Assembly (NCBI GenBank): GCA_029747585.1
Contig: JAPEVF010000038.1
Location: 1 to 64,000 of the forward strand
DNA from: Pleurotus djamor
Taxonomy: Eukaryota; Basidiomycota; Agaricomycetes; Agaricales; Pleurotaceae
Length of the DNA: 64,000 nucleotides
Reading direction: 5' to 3'
This document shows, one piece after another, positions 22,583 to 33,778 of the stretch. Both the position numbers and the translations under genes were made by a program. Under the pieces are notes generated by a model. The model did no database searches. It saw only the letters and a program-made list of their open reading frames with translations, and was not told the origin of the DNA. Numbering within the stretch: the stretch's first letter is position 1; the number at the start of each line of letters is the position of its first letter.

Positions 22583-23525
22583 ATGCTCTCAAGGTCCTAT
22601 GAAGTGCGTCCTACCTTTCCATCATCAGTCACAACTTACCTGATTCTATTATAGACTGTTCCGGGTTTCTTTGTACACGATACCCCAAACGCGTGCGTAT
22701 ATTACTTCTTGATCCTACCCTCCTCCAATAAACGAGCCCTCCTAGATCCCACCCAGCTTCGGTCTTCTTGATACCTCGGAAGATCGATGGGAAACTTTGT
22801 TCAAACGCATCGCAAATCTGAACCACCACGCAGACTCGAAGACCTCCTTCAACCTTTTCTTTTTGGGCCGGCACGGTGAAGGTTTTCGTAGGTATCTCTT
22901 CATCTTGGACCCATAGAGGCTACGCTGACAACACGATCACAGATAATGTAGCCGAAGCCAAGTACGGAACCTCCGCGTGGGATGCGTGAGTTCTCATTTC
23001 CCTTCTCGCGTTACCCTTCCTGAAGTCTTCCCCATAGTGTTTATTCCATGCTAGACGGGGATGACGAAATCGTATGGGGTCGTGAGTACCTTAGGTCTCT
23101 CTTTTGGACCTTCTCTTACCCCCACATAACTTGTAGCCGACGCAGAAATCACTCCCCTTGGAGTCAGCCAGGCTGAGAACGCAAAGGCAGCCTGGCAAAC
23201 GGAGCTTTCCAATGGTCTGCGTATCCCCGACACAATGTATGTCAGCCCTCTTTCGAGAGCTCTGCCATGGGAAATCACTTTTGCCGATAATAAACGGTTC
23301 AAGAAAGCTGGTCGGCCTCTGGTTATGGAGGTACGTCGCGATCCCATTTGCTTGGCTGTACCTGTTCGAGTGTTCATTCCGCATCAACCGCAGGCTTGTA
23401 GGGAGCAGTATGGCGTACATACGTGCGATCAGAGAGGATCGAAGGAGTTCATTGGTTCGACGTTTCGAGAGGTCCTTCTTGAGAAAGGGTTTACGCAGGA
23501 CCACTTGGTGTCATGCCCTTTTTGA
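22583..23525 (+). CDS. histidine phosphatase (phosphoglycerate mutase-like, Pmu1 type), C-terminally truncated
   Basis: The spliced exons read MLSRSYETVPGFFVHDTP, FGLLDTSEDRWETLF, then the catalytic motif LGRHGEGFHN (RHGE at 22869-22880). AEAKYGTSAWDA, EITPLGVSQAE, MYVSPLSRAL and REQYGVHTCDQR follow. All of these belong to the fungal branch of the histidine phosphatase superfamily related to yeast Pmu1 and mutase-like phosphatases. Introns are short and consistent, and one donor falls inside the GEGFH motif. The protein stops at about 200 residues, after GFTQDHLVSCPF. The usual C-terminal third with the second catalytic His (a TSHGG-type motif) is missing and is not found in the next few kilobases. 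A catalytically impaired product or a recent pseudogene is likely. A MULE-like insertion begins 475 bp downstream. Confidence 0.78.
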
Positions 23526-23990
23526 CCTGTTGACCTTTCTCTTAAATATGATAAATACAAGAAATCATCACTGATGATTATGATAATAAGAGCAGGATTC
23601 TAGCGACTGCCCGAGTGGGTCGCTCAGTTTCCAGGCGAAAATCAGCTTTTCACACAGAGCCTCGCGTCTCGTGTCCCCTCCCCGCTCCATCCCCTGCTAA
23701 CAGAAATAACATAAGTACTTATGTATTTCGAAACATGATCATTGATATGTGAATCATATCCAAGGAAATGAGTGCGCAGGACGGAGGCAGCAAAGTGCTC
23801 CCCACGTGTTGTCTCGGCGCTTAGCTCGAAGGCATCTGCCTCTCAACTACGCGCCCAGCGGCCAGGTCGTTTGCTGCGCACCTTAAGGGGCTAAAAGGGG
23901 AATTGAACAAGGTTGCTGCTCCGACCCATCCAACCTACCACTCACTCAGCTTGCATCCATCATCCCGTCGTCGCGCTAGGTTGGCTGGGT
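23526..23990. other. intergenic flank of the MULE-like element
   Basis: No gene is seen. It contains AT-rich sequence at 23530-23600, then GC-rich sequence. A tRNA-like stretch near 23810-23870 does not fold into a cloverleaf. Confidence 0.4.
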
Positions 23991-23999
23991 ACCGGGTAC
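23991..23999. repeat. 9-bp target-site duplication, left copy
   Basis: ACCGGGTAC directly precedes the left terminal inverted repeat and recurs exactly at 24723-24731 after the right one. Confidence 0.88.
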
Positions 24000-24132
24000 T
24001 AGGCTGGTAACCAACCTGCCTATGAGGAAATCTTTTCGACGCTTGGGCGGCGATTTGCCGATAGGCAGGCTGGGGAATTCGGTTAAGCGCCCTCTATGGG
24101 GCGCGACGAGATGCTCGCGTGGCTTTGATCGA
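24000..24132 (+). repeat. left terminal inverted repeat of the MULE-like element
   Basis: Base-for-base reverse complement of 24590-24722. It is GC-rich towards the inside, including GCGCGACGAGATGCTCGCG. Confidence 0.92.
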
Positions 24133-24423
24133 GGCGGATAAGTAGTTAACTTTGCTGATGTAACGAATGCTAAGGGGGTTAGCTTGAAAGGAGCGAAAGG
24201 GGTGTAGCTCCCAGATGCAGAATGTTTGGTGTCATTTACTTGCTTTTCTGCTGAACATCAGTAAGAAATAGCCAAGAGCTTTAGAAACACCGGTTGATAG
24301 GATTTTTGAGACCATCCATGTCTTTTACCCGAAGAATGGCAACATAAATCCAATTCTAATTCCTACTTTGAGTTTTATTGGAAGCATAAGTAGTTTTTAA
24401 GCCTTGAGGTGGCACCCGTCACT

Positions 24424-24453
24424 GCTTTTGCTACGTTAGCATATAGCAAAAGC
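24424..24453. repeat. perfect hairpin inside the MULE-like element
   Basis: GCTTTTGCTA, a 10-nt spacer, then TAGCAAAAGC. The 10-bp stem lies slightly off centre in the element core. Confidence 0.8.
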
Positions 24454-24589
24454 TCACAAAGGGCTACAGGGAGGGGTGAAAGTGATGGATCATGTCGATC
24501 ATGGCTTGAGAGTGAGTTTGAGCCGAAAATCAAATATTGAATCATTGTATTTACGTAATCACAGCTAGAGATTTCATTGGTTGACGCTT

Positions 24590-24722
24590 TCGATCAAAGC
24601 CACGCGAGCATCTCGTCGCGCCCCATAGAGGGCGCTTAACCGAATTCCCCAGCCTGCCTATCGGCAAATCGCCGCCCAAGCGTCGAAAAGATTTCCTCAT
24701 AGGCAGGTTGGTTACCAGCCTA
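24590..24722 (-). repeat. right terminal inverted repeat of the MULE-like element
   Basis: Exact reverse complement of 24000-24132. Confidence 0.92.
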
Positions 24723-24731
24723 ACCGGGTAC
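24723..24731. repeat. 9-bp target-site duplication, right copy
   Basis: ACCGGGTAC directly follows the right TIR and matches 23991-23999. Confidence 0.88.
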
Positions 24732-27700
24732 TGGCGTTGCTGGTTTCCTCATTCTGGGGGAGGAACTGAGTAGAAGCGGGTTTCTTCCTTTGTCCCTGCG
24801 TGTGAACAGGCGGTACGTGCTGGTAGAATTGGCGAGGTACTTGTGTTAATCATAGACCTCTATCCGCTCTCGTTGTACTGGCTACCACGCTCGACTACCG
24901 CATGGATATGACGAAGCTTGAGTACTTGAGTCTTGACACCAGGTTATCACTTTCGTTGAGCTCAGGTTCTTTCCTTTCTCTCGGTGAATCATTTAATTAT
25001 CCCTCTTCATTCCCTTTGAGATCCCAGGCTTTGCCGCACGGGGGGAATCAGTTCTGATGCACTCCCTCAACGTTGCTCCTATCCACCTCTTCGGAGTCGA
25101 AATTGAGATCAAAAACTTTGCGTAAGCGCCTGTGTGCATCCATTCGATCTTCGCTTGCGGCCAAGCTGTGGCTTCGTTGACTCTGAGTCGTTCAAAGAGG
25201 GACTGGGAGGAGAGGAGATGGGTTAACGTCGGCGCGCTCAGCTTGGCGCCCCAAAAACGTTCATCTCAGAACCTTGAATCCAAGGACCTCGGAGAAACCG
25301 ACCAAGGGGATCAAGCTCAAGCCTATCGACTCCACTACCTCAATTTTCACTGCAATCTTGGGAACAGCGATGGAGTTGTCTCTGGTCTCGTCAGAAGCTG
25401 CTTGATTATTTAGCTATGGATGGAAGAGAAATCCGATGCGGGGGATGTTCACTGGGTTTAACTTGGAGCTGTGGGTCCAGAGCAAGATCGTCAGTTTGCT
25501 TTTTTTTTTTTCCTGTAAGTTTATGCTCTGGTTTTCGTTGAGTTTGTCGCTTCATATGTGTTATGGACAGCAGGCAACACGAGCAAGACGCCGACCGTCG
25601 CCCGTGACCCGCGTCCTCTGTCTCATCAAGAACATATCCACCATCCCCAGTCTCAACCACACCTATAATATCCCGTCGACAAACAAGACACGGCAGCTGG
25701 GAGACCAACGATGCTGATTATCATGGTCGACCTCTCCTCTCGTTCCCTCGCAGTTGAAGAAATATGGGAACACGCATCTTCTGGTACGCTCCCTCCCCTT
25801 TCTTATTTGCTTCCACCCCTACCCTCTCTGACAAGCTATCTAGCAGTCGTGAAGCGTCGTGGAATCCACAAGCAACTATCTCCTGCACCAGGTGGACGTT
25901 ATCACCTATGCAGTTGGAGGGCACTTTTCCTCTTGTGCGGGGAATGGCCCCGGGGGTGGGGGGATGGTGCTGATAGGCACGTGAGCGGGAACGGCGCTGG
26001 TGATTTACAGAGAGAGGGCAAGGGGAAAATGAGTACGGGGTGCGGATTTCTATTGTCCTCCGGCGCCGAGATCCCCAAGCGCTCCTTCATGTGGACTCCC
26101 CGTTCCCAATCTCGCGTAGAAGTCGTGCGTGGCAAAGGAGGAGGACATACACGGATGAAGGAACGAATGCGGTTGTTCTCCCTCCCCGTCGCATCAAGGA
26201 CACAGACCGGAGGGATGGTCTCCTCAGCGCTCTGATGTCGCCATCACAGCCAGAGGTTGTCCCGCGTTGGCTGGTATGCCGAAGGAACGTCCGCTCGTCT
26301 GGTTGATGACATGCACATTCATCACGAACGCGCACCATCTGGGTTTCTCTGGCGTCGGTATGACTGGAAACCCATCACAAACGCCTACCTGCTTCCCCAC
26401 ACGCATGGACCCAGGATATGTCAACAGTGTTGCATACCTTGGACATATTACGCGCAAATTACGCGACATGGAGGGGATGTTAGTAGAGGTGGCTTATGCA
26501 GCGCTAGGGGATACAATGCATTGAACAAAGGACTTTGGAATCTCAGCAATAGGCGGTTCATAACGCTGTCCCCAGCGCTGATGATGCTTAGCCACACTAT
26601 ACACACGCAGACCCGCCCCCGCCTCCTTCGCCGTGACCTCACGCCGGCACCCGCACCATGTTCAACTGCGGAGACTTTCCCTTCGTCGTCATTTACGCTT
26701 TGATCCCGCGATCCGCAGGGAATACAGCTGCAGGTCTTTGCAGATCGATGATTTCGAAACCTCAAGCTGTCCTAAACATAGTTCATCTCCCTTAGGAGGT
26801 CAATCTTGCTGCTGCTGTTCACAGTTCTACCAGTCTAGGGGACCCATCAGGGCAACAATTAATTGAAGATATGCCGGTCGCCGCTGCTGAGAGCCCTGAG
26901 CCAGCTGCCACTGTNGATGAGAGAGTGTATGAGCTAAAGAAGGCAGAAAAGCAGTGTATGAGCAAGATCCGGCTACAGGGAATTTGGAGCTGGATTACGC
27001 CTGGACATCCTTCAAGTTATGCGCTGTCGCTGGCACTCTGGTTGACGGTATGTGAGTTTGCTCTGCCTCATTATATCGACGTCGGACTGACCCCGCCTGT
27101 TTCCCAACTGTTTCCGTCACCCTAGGCCAGGCGTTCCGTAACAACTGGAATGATAATGGATGTATCGGGACGCTTCGAACATACTTAACCTGGATTACTT
27201 ACTTTTTAGATCCAGCCATCCCTTGCTCACAAGGTCAACCCCGTTTTTACTAGGCGAGTCATCACATATCCTTCAGTATCATGGGACGTTCAGCTGACCT
27301 TTCAATTGCTTAGGCTTTGTATTTGAGCGCGTCGAGGCCCCGATTTCATAATAAATAACCTGATTTCAAGAATTTGTGAGTATCCTACATACTTGTTTTA
27401 CGCTACGAGGGTTTACTCACGCAATCGTTCGAGTGATTAGATTGTGCTGGTTGACGTTGAGGTGGTGATGGGGGCGGAAGCGGAAGAAACTGAGCGCTGG
27501 GGAGAGAGAGCGCCATCAATCTTCTTCTTCTACCATCACCGTCACCAGCACCGCCAGCACCGCCAGCACCAGCACCGACACGGTCACTTTCGCTGCTGCT
27601 GTGGCTGCCGCCGCCTCCGCTCCTCGTCCATTGCGTGTTTCTCGCATTCGCGCCGTTGGCCCCTCCTCCTCCTTTCCTCTCTTCCCTCCAATTTATCCTC

Positions 27701-30700
27701 CACCATCAACGCTGTCAACCCCAGTGCCTCCCTCTGGTCGTGATGACCATGAAACTCGCCCCTCCGAGGTCTTCACGCCGCCTTCGTAGCATCCACCTTC
27801 GACCACGACCATCAACCAAAACGGAGTACACGCATAACCGGTGCGTGGTCTGCAAGGTGTCTTGCGCGTCGGGACCTCGGAATTTGGAATTTGGATGGAG
27901 GTGGAGGGGTGTGTATGTGAAAACGAAGCGGCTTGAAGGCTCGTGGAGGCTGTGGATCGGGGATGCTGATGAGTATGGAGAAGCCATGGTGTCGTTTGGG
28001 TCCGTCTGGGTGGCCTGACAGGNTTTCTTTTTTTTCTTCTTCTTTCTCCCTTTCGTCTTTCCTCTCTCCCCCCGCTCCCTCCCCTCCTTTCCTTGATCAT
28101 GTATACTCAATCCATCTATCTATTCCCTCCCCCTCCCCCCATCTCCCTCCCTCCCTCCTCCCCTTTTCCTTCTTCTTCGGTCATATACCCAGAGACTCAC
28201 GCACTTTCTAGGTTCTCATGTACAGTTCCTGGTTCCCTTCTAACACGAAACGAAGAACGGCACACATATTTTCATCGGCAAGTGGATCCCTCACGAAAAA
28301 TAAAGTAAGGATTCGAAAAAATTCCTCCGTCTCTCTTCGACCAAACTAAGTTTGATTTTTGGGGGAGTGGCACNATGATTTGGTTGATTTGCCCCCCCCC
28401 CCCCCCCCCGGTGCCGACACTCATCAGAAATGAACTGGAGGGATGATGTAAGTACTGTGGATGTTTCCGTTATAACTTCGAATGACTAACCTTTTAAAAT
28501 CCAGTCAACGGCGCGGCATCTTTGTTGATGGGGGCGGCNAGAAGAGAAGCGCTTGAAGGAGATTGATGGCTGGCTGAGTCCAGACGCCGGTCATCTCTCT
28601 CTCCCTTACCATCACCATCACCGCCAGCGCCAGCGCCAGCATCCACAGCACCAACACTGTCGCTGCTGCTACCGCCCCCCGCTTCCTTTGCTCCTCGTCG
28701 TACCTGGCGCACGTATTTACGATTTCATTGTGCATTTCTCGCTTCGAAAGGCGCGTAGGTTGACACCGTCTCCCATCCCACCCCCCGCGTTGTTCGCCCC
28801 TCCTCTCTCTCTCCCTCCATGATCCTATCCTCCATCATCAAATCCCAGTCCCTCCCTTCGATCAACTCTCCTCCCCGAGTCTTCACGCGCACGCCTCAAA
28901 GCCTCACCGACATCCCTCGCTCACGCCCTCGACGATCAGCAAAAAACACATGCATGCGCCGGCTCCCTGCATCATCTCGAATGTCGATCTGTGGATGTGG
29001 ATTCGGAAAACGGTTCCACCACTGTCTTGACCCTTGAGCTTGAAACTTGAAGGGTTGTGACATCAATGGATGGTAGGGGCGTCGTCGAGCTTGGATGTAG
29101 GTGAGTTAACAAGCTGGTTTTCTCGTCTCCCCTCCGCTTCCTCTTCCTTCCCCTGATCATCGATATGTATACTCGTACCCACCCATCCCTTCCATCCCTC
29201 CATCCTCTCTTTCTTCTTTGTCTCCTCTCTTTCATCTCCTTTCCTCTCCCGAATCTCATGCACTTTCCCTCCCATTCCAGGTCTGCTGTTGTACTATTCC
29301 GTCCAAACACGAACTCGAACGACACATTTAATTTCATTGCCAAATGGATCTGGGATGAAGAACAAAGTATGTATTCTAGTTTTGTTTTCGCCTCGTCTCC
29401 CTTTAAAGCGCCTGCACCAGCTGAATTGCAAACGGCAATAAGGTGATCTATTCCTTATTTCTGTGTCTTAGCATCACCAATTCTTGGTGTCGTTGCTGCT
29501 GGGATGCACATCGACCGCTGGGTAACGTCGCACAGGCAGCTTGGGATCTCTTGAAGATGAGGCGAGGGCTGGTTGGGTCGGGGAGTGTTGGGCGCAAGCA
29601 CGTATAGGCAAGTGACACTGTTCTTTCCCCTCCGCCGTCTTGTCTTTTTTTTCCTCGTAGCGAAACAAGTAGTTGACCGTCTCCCTTTCTATTCTAGGTT
29701 CTCGGCTGTGGCAAGGGGCAGGGAGGCTTTGGATTGTTGAGGGATGGCGCGCAAGGGGATGATTTGATGATGGAAGTGAGTGTCTTCTTTGATTCACTGC
29801 ATGGGGAACAGATGCTTACTTGAGTTTGCGCATAGGGTTGTACGACGTGGGTGTTTGAGGGTACAACAAAGGGATGGACGGATAGTAGCTAGTCGGATGT
29901 ATTGCATGAGGGGGTCGCGTATGGCAGATTGCAGAAAATGGCGAACTGAATCTTACCTGGAAGGCCTGTCTTCTCAATTCTGGCAGATGGCTGGAAAGTT
30001 TGACCCTTTTTCGGGGGGGAGGGGAATTGGAAAATATGCTTTTCCGTGGAACTCCAAGGAGCCTTGTAAATCCAGGTCCGGCCTAATGGCGTCAATTGAT
30101 GTCATCGACCGAGGAGAGTGTAAGTATAGTCAGCGGAAAAGGGGGTCTCCCCTTAGTTCCGCTGGAATGTAAGTATACGCTATCTACGGTACAAGGTGAT
30201 GGTATGCATCAAACAACTTTGAGCCCTCGGAGGAGTCCTGGATTTGCCGACGCATAGCTTGATAGATACAGAGATTTGAAGCGCAGCCTTCGGTCTTGGG
30301 AGAGTTAGGGATGGTGCAGAGACGGTTGTGGGTATGCAGGCTGTTTATTATCGAGTAACAATGTCGAGTCATATGGTTAATATATGGTACATCCTTGCTA
30401 CACATGAGGCCAAGGGTAGACGGAGCGAAGAAAGGCGAGGGTGCTTGAAAAGGAGAGACATGTCCTCTTGGTAGGGATATCTACGCATGAGGACGGAGGC
30501 GTATACAGTCTTCGAAAGCCAGAACTTGCTTAAGAAGACAGCCATCCACCAACCCACCTGGGATTTCATCTTATATTGCTGCTCCTCCCGCATGCTCAGC
30601 ATACAGATGAACTCTTGTGGCGAGTAGAGCATCAACTGAGATAATGCTGGCGAATTCGGTCGTGGCAATTTTGGTATGTTTGTCAGACGCCATTGTGAAG

Positions 30701-31446
30701 GAGTCGACTAACATGAAGAAAGCGTGGTGAGAGACCTAGTCACGATGATATACATCCGCGACTTACTTCCTTCGGGTCGACGGAAGCAACACCTGGGAAT
30801 TTCGATGGGCATTCAATATTCAATATTCAAACATTCAGCCATAGCCATGATAGATAATAGGTATGATACCCTGCGCCACTGAGTATGGGGGACTGTACTC
30901 AGAGCTCATACTTCATCGAGGTATGTGAGGCATATGCAGGCGTTGTTACCCCAAAGATCGAATTTGTTCCATGGAAAATATGTGGTATACCCCGAAGCAA
31001 GGGCCCCAAACGTCAAATTAGGGAGCCCAGGAAACCTTGACAAGTAAATACACACATGAGTCCCCGGTGCATGGCTAGAGCTTGCGAAAGAACTGACCAT
31101 GGCCACTGGCACTTCCTATCTCGATCTCTACAGCAATGTCATTCTAGGTTATGCATCAAGGCCAAGATAGCTGGTTGTCGCATTCGTCAGTTGGGAAGCA
31201 TATTCATCTCGTGGATTAGCCATGCGCCCAAGCAAATCTTCGCGTAGATTTTACCCTCCAGGTACCCCAGCCACGGGCTCTATATTGAGATGGTCGGAAA
31301 AAACACGTTACATAAGATCTAGTGTGATGGTGGTAGATAGGTGACAAATTTATGCAGGTCAGACAAATGAATTGATTGCAATGGACAAGCGACGATGATA
31401 CTAAAACCAAAGATATGAAAGCCACAAAGAAAGAGAAAGGGGAAGA
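24732..31446. other. gene-poor, low-complexity region
   Basis: In 6.7 kb I find no gene I can name. Many open frames overlap on both strands but are low complexity (Pro/Ser/Arg- or His/Gln-rich shadows of CACCAG- and CCT-type repeats). The best candidates for relic exons are 26267-26524 (contains GMTGNPSQTPTCFPTRMDPG) and a possible two-exon piece around 26940-27230 joined at a GTATGT..CCCTAG intron. Neither has a recognised family. Poly-C (28392-28410) and several Ns show poor consensus. It may be decayed transposon or gene-duplicate sequence. Confidence 0.45.
27440..29390. repeat. diverged tandem duplication, unit about 1 kb
   Basis: Ordered matches occur between about 27440-28310 and 28500-29390 in the same orientation: GATGGGGGCGG; a CATCACC/CAGCACC tract; CGCTGCTGCT; GCTCCTCGTC; TTTCTCGC(A)TTCG; GTCTTCACGC; TGATCATG(...)TATACTC; GCACTTTC; and finally ACACGAA..GAACG(A/G)CACA followed by AATGGATC or AGTGGATC and AAAGTA. 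The copies are strongly diverged and the unit edges are approximate. Confidence 0.6.
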
Positions 31447-32908
31447 CTAGGGTGGCACGTTGTAGTCAGCACGTTTCCTAGCAAATACCCTCTGTAAACG
31501 GATGAAAGTGATCTGCGAAGCGGCAAGGACTTCCTCTCGGGCATTCGACTCCAGTTCATCAACAAGTGACTCAGGGACCCCACTGCCAAGGAGAAGCGGG
31601 CGGCCGGACAAGAGGAAAGCCTGAGAAAGAGTCAACATTGGAAGGAAAAAGGGAGAGAAATTCACCGACCAGAATATCCGCTTGCATCTCTTCACCCCAG
31701 TGTTTCCACGGTTGGCATTTCGACCAGGGGCTTGTGGGGATCCAGTGGTCCTGGTAGACCACATCCTCGAAGGCACCATGGGTAGCTACCCATCGATGAA
31801 GATGATAGGCCGCATCAGGACTTCCACCTCGCTGGTTGATGGTCATCTCAGCGAATGCGAGCCAGCGCGGCCACCATGGCTTGTCAACAACGTGGACTGG
31901 TGCTTCAACACGATGATAATTGTGGTCGTACACGTGGAAGTCGAATTCCATGAGTTCAATGAGGCCATTAGGACGGAGGATATGTGCAATGTGGTGGATC
32001 AAGCGGGCATAGTCTTTGATCTAGAAAACGATATTTCCGAGTGAGACGGGGGTGTTGGCAACCAGGAAAAAGGCAAGTAAGATCTCACCCCAGAGCTGAT
32101 GAGCCTGCCGTGCACAAAGTCAAAGTCTCCGTAGAAGTGTTCCAGGCCTAGATTCAAGTCATCTACTTCACTCCTTTATGGATAATCAGTGGACGAGACA
32201 AATGGAAGAGAAGGTGATCTAACCGGCAATTTGGGGGCATAATGCTAGGGAAAGAGTCAGTACCACGGGCGATAATCAAGGGTGGTGGTACGTACGCGGA
32301 TTGCATAGGGACCAGGTCAACAGCTACGCAGGACGAGTTGGGGAAATCACGAGCGACCTCCATAATCCTGACGGAGGGTAAGCGCTTAAGCTTTGATCGA
32401 CGATGTAAGAGAAGCTACGATTTACCAGCTACCGCTCCCACAGCCAAGGTCCAGGACGTACTTGTCTTCGCCAGGAAGAGCGGAGCCAAGGACATATCTG
32501 ATGGGCGGTGGGTACTTGCCCATGATGTCAATAAAGAGAAGATGCTGGCGGTCTAAACAGGCGTAATACTGATGATGAGACTAATAGACTTATTGAAGGA
32601 AAGTTACCAAGACGATCCAGCTCCTCATCGTCGGCTGGGAGACCATAGACATCAGAGTAGTTGTTTAGACCGCGACCGTATGCCATTTTGAAGGCGGCCG
32701 CCTGCATAGCAGGAGTCATGGATATGAGGGAAGGTGCAGGCGAAGACGACCGAGTCGACGCAGTGTATGAGGTAGCAGTCGTCATGACGCTACGAGAAGG
32801 GCTAAAGAGGGAGTTGGACGGGTTGGATCGCATGCCGTCGTCCTCCTCCTCGCTGCTTGACTGAGGCGGCGGAGGAACCTGATCATGATGGCGGATAGCA
32901 GGGAACAT
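31447..32908 (-). CDS. SAM-dependent class I methyltransferase (TAM-domain type)
   Basis: Start at 32908. A disordered Ser/Pro/Glu-rich N-terminus of about 65 residues leads into FKMAYGRGLNNYSDVYGLP. The Rossmann core follows: QHLLFIDIMGK, then motif I VLDLGCGSGSW (SAM-binding), then after an intron VARDFPNSSCVAVDLVPMQ with the acidic residue that contacts the ribose. Further on come LEHFYGDFDFVHGRL, HILRPNGLIELMEFDFHVY and a C-terminal PWWPRWLAFAE part, ending RADYNVPP at 31447. Several introns are needed, including a small exon encoding the IMPPNCR region. This arrangement is widespread in Agaricomycetes (trans-aconitate-methyltransferase-like). The substrate cannot be predicted. The frame is intact. 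Confidence 0.88.
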
Positions 32909-32973
32909 GGCCTACAACGAAGAGACTAAGGTGGGGGAAATTTGGTAAAAAAAGGTGGCCGAGGATCAGCGCC

Positions 32974-32985
32974 CTATATATATAT
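32974..32985 (-). promoter_or_regulatory. TATA-rich element of the methyltransferase promoter
   Basis: CTATATATATAT lies about 65 bp before the methyltransferase ATG on the minus strand. The run is nearly palindromic, so strand is assigned by context. Confidence 0.5.
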
Positions 32986-33380
32986 GTTCTGGAGGAAGGA
33001 CGACTCCCGTCACACATCACGGACAAGTCACACAGCCGATCCCAGGCCGTCATCATCCCTGCAGGGCCCAAGACCACGCAGACGGCGTCTCCCCGTCATA
33101 CGTACCCAGCCCCATACACAACCAATATTATACACAACGATGACGACGCTGAACCAGTGACTTTGCGTGTAGCAGATGCGATTCATCGATCATCGATCTC
33201 GATCAACGTTCAACGTTAACGTCGACTCTTTCTGGCGTTGGCGCGAAACTGACGACGGAGGTGGAGAAATTACAGGAGGAGGGCCATAGCGCTAACAATA
33301 CAATTCAGACAAAGATTGTGATGACGAATAAAATACAGTTTGACACACCTCGTCGACCTCACAGTTGATGTTGAGATCCT

Positions 33381-33424
33381 AACATCATAATAAGCCTCGA
33401 ATAACATCATAATAAGCCTCGAAT
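33381..33424. repeat. 22-bp tandem repeat, two copies
   Basis: AACATCATAATAAGCCTCGA plus AT is repeated exactly twice, followed by a partial third start (AACA). Confidence 0.88.
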
Positions 33425-33778
33425 AACACTGACCTGCCTCTGAAATACATACCTGAGCAAAATAACCCTCATCGTCAGCGTGATAGACTGGAAACCGACC
33501 TCTATGACGAGAGGATGATAGTCGATCCGATTCCTCGATTCAAGTCGACGCGATTACCTGACAGATGAGTATAAAGTTTGGGTTCATCTCGTCTTTCCCC
33601 CCAACCCACCTCTGCTTCCCACCATCATGGTCCGTTCCAACCCCGCCCCTCCACCAACGTTCCAACACCCAACGCACCTCTCGTTGGTTCTGGTGATGCT
33701 GATCTCACAACCCACTCGAAAGACTTGCTGGCGCTCACCGCGTTGCTCCTCCAACAAGACCAAGCAGGCAACTCGTAA

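Larger units (their letters stand above)
24000..24722. mobile_element. young MULE-like non-autonomous transposon with 133-bp perfect TIRs
   Basis: The 133-bp arms at 24000-24132 and 24590-24722 are exact reverse complements (left begins TAGGCTGGTAACC). The element is flanked by a perfect 9-bp direct repeat, ACCGGGTAC. Long TIRs and a 9-bp duplication are the hallmark of Mutator-like elements. The 457-bp core contains no transposase or other credible frame, so it must be moved by an enzyme encoded elsewhere. Perfect arm identity and an intact duplication imply a very recent insertion. The core contains a 10-bp hairpin at 24424-24453. Confidence 0.88.
32909..33778. other. intergenic region
   Basis: This is the upstream region of the methyltransferase and of the broken plus-strand gene. 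It holds a strong TATA run and a 22-bp tandem repeat; no gene is supported. Confidence 0.5.

Noticed and set aside
23810..23880. tRNA-like stretch near the MULE-like element
   Set aside because: It contains GCGCTTAGCTC-like D-arm sequence but no acceptor, anticodon or T-stem pairing on either strand.
28392..28410. Poly-C run as a biological feature
   Set aside because: It lies next to an N in poor sequence; most likely a homopolymer or gap artefact.
29780..30172. 130-codon plus frame
   Set aside because: No domain, no splice logic and an overlapping minus frame of similar quality.
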